Below are positions 27,397 to 36,094 of a stretch of 64,000 nt of DNA, piece after piece. The notes beneath the pieces were generated by a model. The model did not search any database, was not told the origin of the DNA, and was given only the letters and a program-made list of their open reading frames with translations. The stretch lies in NCBI GenBank assembly GCA_041389495.1, contig JAWKRT010000001.1, positions 62,001-126,000 on the forward strand. Direction: 5' to 3'. Made by a program: the position numbers and the translations under genes. The number at the start of each line of letters is the position of its first letter. Positions within the stretch are counted from its first letter, which is position 1. The stretch comes from Myxococcota bacterium (GTDB lineage: Bacteria; Myxococcota_A; UBA9160; UBA4427).

Positions 27397-28752
27397 TTGC
27401 CCGAGCGGGAACCCACGACGGCGCCGCCCGACCACCGCGAGAGCGCTTCGCCGTCGTCCCCCCGCGCCGCGGGCCGCCTTCGCGCGCTGACCCCCCGTCA
27501 GCGCAAGGTGCTCGCGCTGCTCGCGGTCGCCGAGCTCTTCGACACCTACGACGCCGCGCTCGTCACGATCGCGATCAAGCAGATCCAGCAGGGGCTCGCG
27601 ATTCCCGAGGCGCAGCTCGGCACCGTGCAGGGCACGATCCGCCTCGGCATGCTGGCGTCGTTCGCCGTGACGCTCTTCGCCGACCGCTTCGGTCGCCGCC
27701 GTCTGCTGCTGCTCACGCTCGTCGGCTTCTCGGTCTTCACGTTCGCCTCCGCACTCGCGCGCACGTCGGGCGAGTTCGTCGTCGCGCAGCTCGTCGCGCG
27801 CGCGTTCATCGGCGCGGAGATCATGCTCGCGAGCGTCGTGCTCGTCGAAGAGCTCGCCGCGCGCGATCGCGGCTACGGGCTCGGCCTGCTCGGCGCGCTC
27901 GGTGCGCTCGGCTACGGGCTCGCCGCGCTCGCGTTCGCGTTCGTCGACGCGCTGCCCGGCGGCTGGCGGGCGCTCTACGCGCTCGGCGCCGGCCCGCTCC
28001 TCGTCGTCGCGTGGATGCGGCGCGGCCTGCCCGAGACGGAGCGCTTCGAGCGGCATCGCCGCGAGCGCGCGGGCAGCGCGGGCGTCGCGGAGACGCTGCG
28101 CCCGCTCGGCAGCCTCGTCGTCGCCTATCCGGGACGGCTGCTCGCGATGAGCGCGTTCGTGTTCTGCTTCGACTTCGTGCACTGGCCGGCCTTCGGCTTC
28201 CTCCCGAAGGCGATGCAGGACGTGCACGGGTTCTCGCCCGCTGCGGTCTCGACCGTCGTGATCGCCGGCGGCGCCCTCGGCATCCTCGGCAACGTCGTGG
28301 CGGGGGCGGTCTCCGATCGCATCGGGCGGCGCGCCGTGATCGCGGGGCTGATCGCAGTGCACGGAACGAGCGCCTTCGCGTTCTACAACTTCGACGGCGC
28401 CGCGCCCATCGCCGCGTGGATCGGCATCGCGTTCGCGGCGACCGGGCTCGGCGTGCTGATCAAGGCGCTCGGCAGCGAGCTCTTCCCGACGTCCTACCGC
28501 TCGACCGCGGCCGGCGTGCGCCTCGTGGTCGCGACGTTCGGCGGCTACTTCGGATTCCGCGCGCAGAGCGCGCTCTACGACGACGCGCTCGCCTCGCTCG
28601 CCGGAACGCCGAACGCCGAGCAGGTCGCGCACGCGCTCGCGATCACGTGGATGCTGCCCGGCCTCGCGCTCGCCGCGCTGCTCGTCGCGTTCATCCCCGA
28701 GACCGCGGGGCGCGAGCTCGAGGACATCGCGCCGGAGCGCGCCGGCTCGTGA
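27397..28752 (+). CDS. MFS transporter (first of tandem pair)
   Basis: Twelve-helix major facilitator superfamily transporter, about 451 residues with the TTG start chosen here. Motif A appears as FADRFGRRRLLLL after helix 2 and again as SDRIGRRAV in the second half. LGSELFPTSYRSTAAGVRL is typical of metabolite:proton symporters of the sugar-porter/aromatic-acid groups. The start is uncertain: the frame is open from 27322, but that would overlap the divergent peroxiredoxin start; TTG at 27397 leaves a 30-40 residue cytoplasmic N-tail. Its stop overlaps the next MFS gene as GTGA. Substrate unknown. Confidence 0.87.
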   Translation: MPEREPTTAPPDHRESASPSSPRAAGRLRALTPRQRKVLALLAVAELFDTYDAALVTIAIKQIQQGLAIPEAQLGTVQGTIRLGMLASFAVTLFADRFGRRRLLLLTLVGFSVFTFASALARTSGEFVVAQLVARAFIGAEIMLASVVLVEELAARDRGYGLGLLGALGALGYGLAALAFAFVDALPGGWRALYALGAGPLLVVAWMRRGLPETERFERHRRERAGSAGVAETLRPLGSLVVAYPGRLLAMSAFVFCFDFVHWPAFGFLPKAMQDVHGFSPAAVSTVVIAGGALGILGNVVAGAVSDRIGRRAVIAGLIAVHGTSAFAFYNFDGAAPIAAWIGIAFAATGLGVLIKALGSELFPTSYRSTAAGVRLVVATFGGYFGFRAQSALYDDALASLAGTPNAEQVAHALAITWMLPGLALAALLVAFIPETAGRELEDIAPERAGS

Positions 28753-30026
28753 GCGCGCCCGCGCCGCGGCCCTGGTGGAGCCGCATCCTACCCAGCCGGC
28801 CGCCGCCGCTCGACGCGCACCACTGGGACGTGCTCGGCCTCGTGCTCGTCGCGGAGATCGCGTCGCAGTACGCGGCGTCGCTGCTCGTGATGTCGCTGCC
28901 GCAGATCCAGACGAGCCTCGCGATCCCCGAGGCGCACGTCGGGACGATCGGCGGCAGCGTGCGCATCGGCATGATCGCGACCGTGTTCGTGACCGCGCTC
29001 GCCGACCGCTATGGGCGGCGCCGCATGCTGCTCGCGTTCACGGCGGCCGAGTGCGTGGCCACGGCGCTCACGGGGCTCGTCCGCACGGAGGCCGAGCTGG
29101 TCGCGGTGCAGACCGTCCTGCGCGTCTTTCTCGGCGCGGAGTTCATGCTGGGCGCGGTCGTCATCGCCGAGGAGTTCGCCGCGAGCGCGCGCGGCTTCGG
29201 CATCGGTGCGCTGTCGATGCTGGGCGCCGTCGGGTACGCGCTCGGCATCGGCCTCTACGCGGCGCTCGACGGCCTCGCCGCGGGCTGGCGCTACCTCCAT
29301 CTCGCCGGCGCGCTGCCGCTGCTCGCGCTTCCCGCGCTCGCGCGGCGGCTCGGCGAGACGCAGCGCTTCGCGGCGCAGGCGGCGGGCGGCGCGCCGCGCG
29401 AGCCGCTCGCGGCGGCGCTCGTCCGCCCGCTGCGCGCGCTCGTCGCGTCGGGCCGCGGGCGCGTCGCCGCGCTCGCCGTGTTCTCGCTCGCCTTCGAGTT
29501 CGTGTCGTGGCCCGCGCTGCTGCTCGTCTCGAAGCACCTGCAGCACGCGCACGGCTACACGCCCGGCGGCGTCTCGCTCGTCGTCTTCGCGGGCGGGCTC
29601 GTGGGCGTCGGTGGCAACGTCGCGGCGGGCCAGCTGAGCGACCGCTTCGGGCGGCGGCCGCTCGCCGTCGCGATGCTCGCCGGCATGGCGATCGGCACCG
29701 CCATCCTCTATCGCGGCGAAGCCGCGTGGGCGCCCGTCGGATGGGCGCTCGGCTCGTTCTCGATGACCGGCTGCAACGTGATCCTGACCGCGCTCTCGAG
29801 CGAGCTCTTCCCGACGTCGTCGCGCTCGACGGCCGCGGGCTTCCGCATGTCGGTCGCGTCGCTCGGCGGTGCGCTCGGCTTCTACGCCGAGGCGGCGCTG
29901 TTCTCCGGGAGCCACGGCGCGGCGGTCGTCGCGCTCCTGCCCTCGCTCGCGATCGCCGCGCTGGCGGTGTGGATGCTGCCCGAGTCGGCGGGGCGCGAGC
30001 TCGAGGAGGTCGCGCCCGACGCGTGA
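28749..30026 (+). CDS. MFS transporter (second of tandem pair)
   Basis: 425-residue MFS transporter clearly paralogous to the gene before it: both have QIQ near helix 1, LAIPEA before helix 2, motif A (LADRYGRRRML; SDRFGRRPL), LSSELFPTSSRSTAAGFRM and a C-terminal ES/ETAGRELE. GTG start overlaps the upstream stop as GTGA, so the two are co-translated. This suggests a recent tandem duplication, and perhaps a heterodimer or two related substrates. Nothing nearby identifies the substrate. Confidence 0.9.
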   Translation: MSAPAPRPWWSRILPSRPPPLDAHHWDVLGLVLVAEIASQYAASLLVMSLPQIQTSLAIPEAHVGTIGGSVRIGMIATVFVTALADRYGRRRMLLAFTAAECVATALTGLVRTEAELVAVQTVLRVFLGAEFMLGAVVIAEEFAASARGFGIGALSMLGAVGYALGIGLYAALDGLAAGWRYLHLAGALPLLALPALARRLGETQRFAAQAAGGAPREPLAAALVRPLRALVASGRGRVAALAVFSLAFEFVSWPALLLVSKHLQHAHGYTPGGVSLVVFAGGLVGVGGNVAAGQLSDRFGRRPLAVAMLAGMAIGTAILYRGEAAWAPVGWALGSFSMTGCNVILTALSSELFPTSSRSTAAGFRMSVASLGGALGFYAEAALFSGSHGAAVVALLPSLAIAALAVWMLPESAGRELEEVAPDA

Positions 30027-30058
30027 GGCGTGCGGAAGGCCGCGCGCGGTGCGCGCGT

Positions 30059-32158
30059 TCAGATCAGCGTCGCGGCGCCGACGAGCGGCGACGGCGTGCC
30101 GATGCTCGTCAGCCAGAGCTGGTGCACGGCGCGCGTCGCGGCGACGTGCAGCAGGCGCCGCGACGCGGGCGTGTCCGGGTAGTGGTCGGCGCTCGCGTCG
30201 AGCACGACCACGTAGTCGAACTCGAGCCCCTTCACCTGCGCGACCTCGCTGATCTCGACGCCGGGCTCGAACGAGAAGTCCTGGTCCGTGACGAGGTGGA
30301 GCCGCGGCAGGTCGCAGCGCGAGAGCGCCTCGGCGTAGGTCTGCGAGAGCCGCGGCGAGGGCGTCAGCAGGGCGACGGAGGCGAGCGGTTCGGCGCGCGC
30401 GAGCTGCTGCAGCGCGTCGGCGAGGAACGCGACGGAGGCGCCGCGGTCGGTGAAGCGGAAGAGCTCGACGGGCGGGCCGCTGCGCGTCGTGCGCGGCGGT
30501 TCGTCGTCCTCGCGCAGGTCGCCGAGCACCTCGAGCGCGAACGACGCGATCTCGTGCGACGAGCGGTAGCTCGTGCGCAGCGTCTCGATCGACGTCCCGG
30601 GCACGTCGAGGTGGCGGAAGAAGTCGGCCCACGACGTGAAGCCGCTCGCCTGCATCACGTGCTGCTGCGTGTCGCCGGCGAGCGTGATGCTCTTGCGCTC
30701 GTCGAGGCACTCGAGCAGCACCTGCACCTCGACGGGCGCGAAGTCCTGCACCTCGTCGATCGCGACGTGGCGATAGCGCACGGGGCGCGGGTCGCCTTGC
30801 GCGCCCGCCGCGCGGAGCGGACCGACGCGCAGCTGCCACGCGCGCAGCAGCAGCGCGTCATCCTCCGGATCGAGCTCGGCCTCGACGTCGCGATCGCCGC
30901 CGAGGTACGCGAACACCTCCTCGTTGCGCTTGCGCTGGAGGTCGACGAAGCGCTGCAGCTCGTCGGCGCTCACGTCGCCCGGTGCTTCGCGCTCGAGCAC
31001 CTCGCGCAGCAGGCGCTCGTTCGTGAGTGCGCTCGCCCAGTCGTCGAGCGCCTGTCGCGGGCTCGGCTCGCCGGGAATGCTGCGCACGTGCGCGTCGAGC
31101 ACGCGTCCGATCTCGGGGTGGAGCTTGATGCGCGTCGCGATCGCGGGCGTGTCGCCGCGGCGCGCCGTCGGGAGGCGCGGGAAGTGGCGGCGGCACTGCT
31201 CGTGCGCCCACTCGCCGTAGGTGACGACGCGCGCGTCCGCGATCCCGAGCGAGGGCAGCACACCCGACACGTAGCTGCGCAGCGCGCGCGAGAACACGAC
31301 GAAGAGCGTGCGCTCCGAGTCGATCGACGGGTCGTCGTAGGCGAGGTACGCGATGCGGTGCAGGGCGACCGTCGTCTTGCCCGAGCCCGCCGTGCCGCGG
31401 ATGACGAGGAAGCCCGCGTCCTTGCGCGTGATGAGCTCGAACTGCTCCGGGTCGATCAGGCCGGTGATCTCGGGGAGCCGCTTGTCCGCGCGCTGCACGC
31501 GCCCCTGCGCGTCGGTGCCGAGGGCGCGCGCGCCGGCGTGCGCGTCGTCCCATGCGCGCAGGGCGGCGGCCTCGCCGCCCGCGAGGCGCGGCGCCGAGCG
31601 CGCGCACGCCTCCCAGCGTTCGGGGTGCGCGGGGTCGCCCTGGAACACGCCCTCGGGCGCGTCGATGCGCTCGAGGCGTCCGTCGCGGATGCGCACCATG
31701 CGCCGCGCGACGACCTCGCCCTCGCGCGTGCGGCCCGCGAACTCCTCTTCGTACTCGTCGCCCTGCTGGTAGCGGTAGAAGATCCGCGTCACCGGCGCAT
31801 TGCGCCAATCGACGATGCGCACGCCCTTCTGCACGCAGGTCGCGCGCCCGAGGAAGAGGTCGCGGTCGTTTCCGCCCTCGCGCAGTCGCAGGTGCGCGAA
31901 GTACGGCGAGTGCGGGTCGACCTCGCCGGTCGGCTTGCCGGCGCGGATCTGCTCGAGCAGGGCGCTCTGTCGCTGCCACTCGGCGGTGAGCGCCATCCGA
32001 TCCTTGTTCTCGGACCCGGACACGAGCTGCGCGCGGAGCGTCTCGAGCTCGCGCACGATCGGCTCCTCGGACGCGGTGCGCACGGCGGGCATCGCCTTCA
32101 GCCGCTCGCGGACGGTCTCGAGCTGCGCGAGCTCGTCTTCGACGATCGGATGCGGCAC
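30059..32158 (-). CDS. HelD/UvrD-like superfamily 1 helicase
   Basis: 699 residues. Walker A IRGTAGSGKTTVALHR, Walker B AIDEVQDFAPVE, motif III LAGDTQQHVMQ, motif IV SYRSSHEIASFA, motif V KGLEFDYVVVLD and motif VI VAATRAVHQLWL are in SF1A order. The long N-terminal part before Walker A, with FLGRATCVQKGVRIVDWRNAPVTRIFY and ARRMVRIRDGRL, fits HelD-like proteins, which release stalled RNA polymerase rather than unwind DNA. GTG start with GGAG upstream, driven by a good promoter at 32228-32257. HelD versus a generic UvrD-like helicase is not settled. Confidence 0.85.
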   Translation of the reverse strand: MPHPIVEDELAQLETVRERLKAMPAVRTASEEPIVRELETLRAQLVSGSENKDRMALTAEWQRQSALLEQIRAGKPTGEVDPHSPYFAHLRLREGGNDRDLFLGRATCVQKGVRIVDWRNAPVTRIFYRYQQGDEYEEEFAGRTREGEVVARRMVRIRDGRLERIDAPEGVFQGDPAHPERWEACARSAPRLAGGEAAALRAWDDAHAGARALGTDAQGRVQRADKRLPEITGLIDPEQFELITRKDAGFLVIRGTAGSGKTTVALHRIAYLAYDDPSIDSERTLFVVFSRALRSYVSGVLPSLGIADARVVTYGEWAHEQCRRHFPRLPTARRGDTPAIATRIKLHPEIGRVLDAHVRSIPGEPSPRQALDDWASALTNERLLREVLEREAPGDVSADELQRFVDLQRKRNEEVFAYLGGDRDVEAELDPEDDALLLRAWQLRVGPLRAAGAQGDPRPVRYRHVAIDEVQDFAPVEVQVLLECLDERKSITLAGDTQQHVMQASGFTSWADFFRHLDVPGTSIETLRTSYRSSHEIASFALEVLGDLREDDEPPRTTRSGPPVELFRFTDRGASVAFLADALQQLARAEPLASVALLTPSPRLSQTYAEALSRCDLPRLHLVTDQDFSFEPGVEISEVAQVKGLEFDYVVVLDASADHYPDTPASRRLLHVAATRAVHQLWLTSIGTPSPLVGAATLI

Positions 32159-32227
32159 GGGGACGTCTCCGCTCGGTCGGAGGGAGCGCCGGTCGCACGC
32201 GGCCGGCGCGCTGCGCTGAAGAGGGAT

Positions 32228-32257
32228 TGATTACGAGAGAACCGGGCGCGCTGTCAA
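32228..32257 (-). promoter_or_regulatory. Promoter of the HelD-like gene
   Basis: On the minus strand a perfect TTGACA (complement at 32252-32257), an 18 bp spacer and TAATCA (complement at 32228-32233). Predicted start near 32221 gives a leader of about 60 nt. The -35 overlaps the last codons of the small Cys-rich gene upstream. Confidence 0.7.
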
Positions 32258-32493
32258 ACCACATCTGTCCCGTCGGGCTCGCGCGCGCCGCCGTCGGGCA
32301 AACGATGTTCGACCTCGAAGCCCGCGCACGCGCGGACGGGGAGCGGCGGGTAGCGCGCGAAGCGCGCGTCGTCGTCGGCCCGCGCGCAGCGCGTGAAGGT
32401 GCTGCCGCTGCGCTTCGCGCTCGCCTGCACGCGCGCGTGGGCGCAGCGCGCGCACAGGCCGGCCCGCTCGTCGCTCGCGGCGCGCGCCGTCAC
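32254..32493 (-). CDS. Small Cys-rich (zinc-ribbon-like) protein
   Basis: 79 residues. LCARCAHARV supplies a C-X2-C pair, followed by a single Cys in FTRCARAD and another in VRACAGFE, a likely four-cysteine metal site. The pattern (short Cys-X2-Cys, ARYPPLPV, CAGFE) is shared by small uncharacterised proteins I have seen in actinobacterial and deltaproteobacterial genomes. GTG overlaps the GH31 stop as GTGA, so it is coupled to that gene. Role unknown. Confidence 0.68.
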   Translation of the reverse strand: MTARAASDERAGLCARCAHARVQASAKRSGSTFTRCARADDDARFARYPPLPVRACAGFEVEHRLPDGGAREPDGTDVV

Positions 32494-35054
32494 GGCGCGG
32501 GCTCGATCTCGACGGCGTGCACCTCGCCCGCGTCGCGCAGCCGCACGTGCACGCGCCCGGCGTCGACGCGGTAGCTCGGCACGTCGTGACCGCGCGGGAC
32601 CGGCTCGCCGCCGAGCCGCACCGCCTCGGGTCGGCCGACGCCGCGGAAGCACACGCGCACGACGCGCTCGCCGACGTCGAAGTCGCCCTCGCGTCGCGCG
32701 ATCTCGAGGCGCAGGCGCCCGGCCGCGCGGTCGCGCACGCGCAGCCGCGTGCGCGTCACCGGCCCGTCCTCCGTCGCGCCGTCGTCCTCGTACAGCACCG
32801 TCTGGCCGTCGGCGCCGGGTGCGACCTCGACGACGAGCGGCTCGCGCAGCGGCGCGCCGGTCGAGAGCTCGGCGCTCTGCATCGGCAGCGCGGCGCCGCC
32901 GCGCAGGAAGAGCGGGATGCGGTCGAGCGGCGCGGCGACCCGCAGGCGCTTCGGGCCGACGTGGCGCGCGTCGTCGTACCAGTCGAGCCAGACGCCGGGC
33001 GGCAGGTAGACGTCGCGCTCGCGCGCGCCGCGCTCGAGCACGGGCGCCGCGAGCAGCCACGGCCCGATCATCACCTGGTCCTCGCAGAAGACGGATTCGC
33101 CGTCGTCCGGGAACTCGAAGAAGAGCGGGCGCCACACCGGCGCGCCGCTCCGCGCCGCTTCGTGGAAGAGCGAAGACAGATAGGGAAGGAGCTGCATGCG
33201 CAGCGCGAGCGCGCGCCGCGCGATGGTCTCGACGCGTCGACCGAAGCTCCACGGCTCCTGGCGCCCGGCCCCCCACATCGAGTGCGTGCGCGCGAACGGA
33301 TAGAGCGCGCCGATCTGCATCCAGCGCGCGAACAGCTCCGGTGTCGCGCGGCCCGCGAAGCCGCCGATGTCCGCGCCGCAGAACGCGACGCCCGACACCG
33401 ACAGGCCGAGCAGCATGCGCACGCTCTCGCGGAGGTCGTCCCAGCGGCTCAGCGAGTCGCCCGTCCAGAGCGCCGCGAAGCGCTGCACGCCCTGGCAGCC
33501 GGAGCGCGAGAGCACGAAGGGCCGCTCGCCGGGGCGCGCGTCGAGCAGCGCGGCGCGCGACGCGCGCGCCTGCGAGAGGCCGTAGGCGTTGCGCACGCTC
33601 TCGTGCGGCACGTCGCCTTCGCCGCCCGCGAGCGCGCGCTGCGTCGCGCGCGCGAAATCGGCCTCGCCGCCCGGGCGGAGCAGCGGGATGCCGGTGCCGA
33701 AGCGCACGTCGCGCTTCCAGCCGGCGGGCTCGTTCATGTCGACCCAGATCCCGGCGACGCCGACGTCGAGGAGCGGCGCGTGATTCCGCGCCCACCACGC
33801 GCGCACGTCCGCGCGGCCGAAGTCGGGAAGCGCCGCGTCGCCCGGCCAGACGCGCAGCGGGAACCGTCCGCCGCCTTCGTCGCGCAGGAAGTAGTCGCGC
33901 TCGCGCCCTTCGCGGAAGAGCGCGAACGCCTCGTCGACCTTGACGCCCGGGTCGGTGATGGCGACGGCGCGAATGCCGTGCGCGGCGAGCTCGCGCGTCA
34001 TCGCCGCCGGATCGGGGAAGCGGCGCTCGTTCCAGGTGAACACGCGGTAGCCGCGCATGTGGTCGATGTCGAGGTGGATCGCGTCGGTCGGGATGCCGCG
34101 CGCGCGGAACGCGCGCGCGAGCGCCTGCACCTCGCGCTGGCTCGCGTACGACCAGCGCGACTGGTGGTGCCCGAGCGCCCAGCGCGGGGGAAGCGCGCTG
34201 CGACCGACGTGCGCCGTGAAGCGGCGCAGCACGTCGGCCGGGGCGGGCCCGGGATAGACGACGACGTCGAGCGCGCCGAACCCGCAGGCGAGCTCGATGC
34301 GCTCCGGGTCGCGCGCGCCCGCGTCGACGAACGACGCGCACGTCGCATCGAGCAGCACGCCGCGCGCGCGGCGCGCCGCGACGTCGTGGAGCAGCGCGAA
34401 CGGGATCGACACGTAGAGGGCGTCGGCGCCGAGGCCGATCTCGGGATCCTGGTTGCGGAGCACCGATGCGCGGCCGCGGCGGTCCATCGCGCCGCTCTTC
34501 TCGCCGAGCCCGAAGACGTGCTCGCGCGGCCGCGTCGCCAACGCGATCGCCCCGCCGCCCGACGCGCCGACGCGCGCGTCGACGAGCGTCGCGAGCTCGG
34601 CGCCGTCGCGCGTCTCGATGCGCACCTCGAACGGGTCGGCGCGCAGCGCGATGCGCGGCGCGTTCTCGGCCGCGCCGCACGCGATCGCGACCTCGCCCTC
34701 GCCGCCCGCGTGCGCGCGCGCGTCGATCGACGCGAGCGGCCAGGCGGGTCGCCCGAGCGCCTCGGCGGGTTCGGGCGCGAGCGCGTCGCCCGCGGCGAGG
34801 CGCAGGCGCACGCTGCCGTCGAGCGCGACCGCGAGCTCGCCCACTGCGCCGTCGAAGCGCAGCGCGATCGCGCCGCTCCGCATCGCGCGCAGCGACGCGA
34901 GGCCGCCGAGCGGCCGCAGATCGCGGGGGTACGACGGGTGACGCGTCGGATCGCTCGCGACGCGCGCGCGTCCGCGCCTGGAGGGCGTGCGTTCGCGTTC
35001 GCGCGCGCGCGCCGGGCCTTCGCGGCGCGCGTCGTGCGAGCTGGGGCGCGACAT
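32490..35054 (-). CDS. GH31 alpha-glucosidase-type glycoside hydrolase
   Basis: 854-residue glycoside hydrolase family 31 enzyme. The nucleophile Asp is in GIWVDMNEP, the acid/base Asp in LWTGDSLSRWDDL; HLDIDHMRGYRVFTWN and FCGADIGGFAG are also standard. GH31 enzymes cut terminal alpha-linked glucose or xylose. The first 55 or so residues are Arg-rich and poorly conserved, with no signal peptide, so it may be cytoplasmic. ATG is kept because TAGACT stands 6 nt before it (35061-35066). It is divergent from the DUF815 ATPase by only 24 bp. A small Cys-rich gene is coupled to its stop. Confidence 0.93.
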   Translation of the reverse strand: MSRPSSHDARREGPARARERERTPSRRGRARVASDPTRHPSYPRDLRPLGGLASLRAMRSGAIALRFDGAVGELAVALDGSVRLRLAAGDALAPEPAEALGRPAWPLASIDARAHAGGEGEVAIACGAAENAPRIALRADPFEVRIETRDGAELATLVDARVGASGGGAIALATRPREHVFGLGEKSGAMDRRGRASVLRNQDPEIGLGADALYVSIPFALLHDVAARRARGVLLDATCASFVDAGARDPERIELACGFGALDVVVYPGPAPADVLRRFTAHVGRSALPPRWALGHHQSRWSYASQREVQALARAFRARGIPTDAIHLDIDHMRGYRVFTWNERRFPDPAAMTRELAAHGIRAVAITDPGVKVDEAFALFREGRERDYFLRDEGGGRFPLRVWPGDAALPDFGRADVRAWWARNHAPLLDVGVAGIWVDMNEPAGWKRDVRFGTGIPLLRPGGEADFARATQRALAGGEGDVPHESVRNAYGLSQARASRAALLDARPGERPFVLSRSGCQGVQRFAALWTGDSLSRWDDLRESVRMLLGLSVSGVAFCGADIGGFAGRATPELFARWMQIGALYPFARTHSMWGAGRQEPWSFGRRVETIARRALALRMQLLPYLSSLFHEAARSGAPVWRPLFFEFPDDGESVFCEDQVMIGPWLLAAPVLERGARERDVYLPPGVWLDWYDDARHVGPKRLRVAAPLDRIPLFLRGGAALPMQSAELSTGAPLREPLVVEVAPGADGQTVLYEDDGATEDGPVTRTRLRVRDRAAGRLRLEIARREGDFDVGERVVRVCFRGVGRPEAVRLGGEPVPRGHDVPSYRVDAGRVHVRLRDAGEVHAVEIEPAP

Positions 35055-35078
35055 GCGCGCAGTCTACAATCGCGCGCC
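35055..35078. promoter_or_regulatory. Overlapping divergent -10 elements
   Basis: The 24 bp between two divergent start codons hold AGTCTACAAT. Read leftwards it gives TAGACT (35066-35061), 6 nt before the GH31 ATG; read rightwards TACAAT (35065-35070), 8 nt before the DUF815 ATG. The hexamers share two base pairs. Any -35 must lie inside the other gene's coding sequence. Confidence 0.65.
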
Positions 35079-36029
35079 ATGGGTCGCCTCGCGCGCTTGC
35101 TCGACGGGCTCGAACGCGTGCTCGCGCTCGCCGAGGAACGCATGCTGCGCGACCGCGCGCCCGCGTACGACGGCGACTTCTTCGCGCGCCACCTCGCCTT
35201 CCGCTTCGAGCCCTCGTCCGACGGCGGGCGGCTCGTCGGCATCCCGCATCCCGCGCTCTTCGCGCTCGACGACCTCGTCGGCGTCGATCGCAACGTCGAG
35301 CGCCTCGTCCGCAACACCGAGCAGCACGTGCGCGGCCTGCCCGCGAACAACGCGCTCCTCTACGGCGAGCGGGGAACGGGCAAGTCGTCCGCCGTGCGCG
35401 GCCTCCTCGCGCGCTTCGGCGCGCAGGGGCTGCGCATGGTCGAGGTGCACCGCGACGAGCTCGTCCACCTCCCGCACGTGCTCGCCGCGATCGCGGCCGA
35501 CGGCGGCCGCCATCGGTTCCTGCTCTTCGTCGACGATCTCTCGTTCGGGCCGGGAGAGGCGGGTTACCGCGAGCTCAAGGCGGCGCTCGAGGGCAGCCTC
35601 GAGGGCCCGCCCGCCTCCGTGCGGATCGTCGCGACGAGCAACCGCCGCCACCTCCTGCCCGAGTCGATGGCCGACAACCGCGGCGCGCACGTGGACGAAG
35701 CGGGCGAGCTGCACCTCGGCGAGGCGCTCGACGAGAAGCTCGCGCTCTCCGATCGCTTCGGTCTGAAGCTCGGCTTCTACCCGTTCGACCAGGACACCTA
35801 CCTCGCGATCGTGCGCCACTGCCTGGCGCGCGCGAACGTCGACATCTCCGAAGGGTCCGCCTCCGGCGGCGGCGTCCCGAGCTGGGAGTGCGTGCGCGCC
35901 GATGCGCTCCGCTTCGCGCTCGAGCGCGCGAGCCGCTCCGGTCGCGTCGCGCGCCAGTTCGCCGACGATCTCGCCGGGCGGCTCGCCCTCGAGCGCGCCA
36001 CCGCGTCGACGCCGGACGGCGAACGTTAG
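35079..36029 (+). CDS. DUF815 AAA-type ATPase
   Basis: 316 residues. Walker A ALLYGERGTGKSSAVRG, Walker B FLLFVDDLSFGPGE and a sensor region VATSNRRHLLPE identify an AAA+ ATPase of the DUF815 family. NRGAHVDEAGELHLGEALDEKLALSDRFGLKLGFYPFDQ is the usual C-terminal signature. Family members are conserved but poorly understood. Start ATG with TACAAT 8 nt upstream. It is alone on its strand and convergent with the MocR gene. Confidence 0.9.
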   Translation: MGRLARLLDGLERVLALAEERMLRDRAPAYDGDFFARHLAFRFEPSSDGGRLVGIPHPALFALDDLVGVDRNVERLVRNTEQHVRGLPANNALLYGERGTGKSSAVRGLLARFGAQGLRMVEVHRDELVHLPHVLAAIAADGGRHRFLLFVDDLSFGPGEAGYRELKAALEGSLEGPPASVRIVATSNRRHLLPESMADNRGAHVDEAGELHLGEALDEKLALSDRFGLKLGFYPFDQDTYLAIVRHCLARANVDISEGSASGGGVPSWECVRADALRFALERASRSGRVARQFADDLAGRLALERATASTPDGER

Positions 36030-36094
36030 GCGCTCGCCGCTCGCGGCCGTCCGCATCCGGCGCGGCGGCCCTTCCCGCCCTTCGCCGTCGCGCC

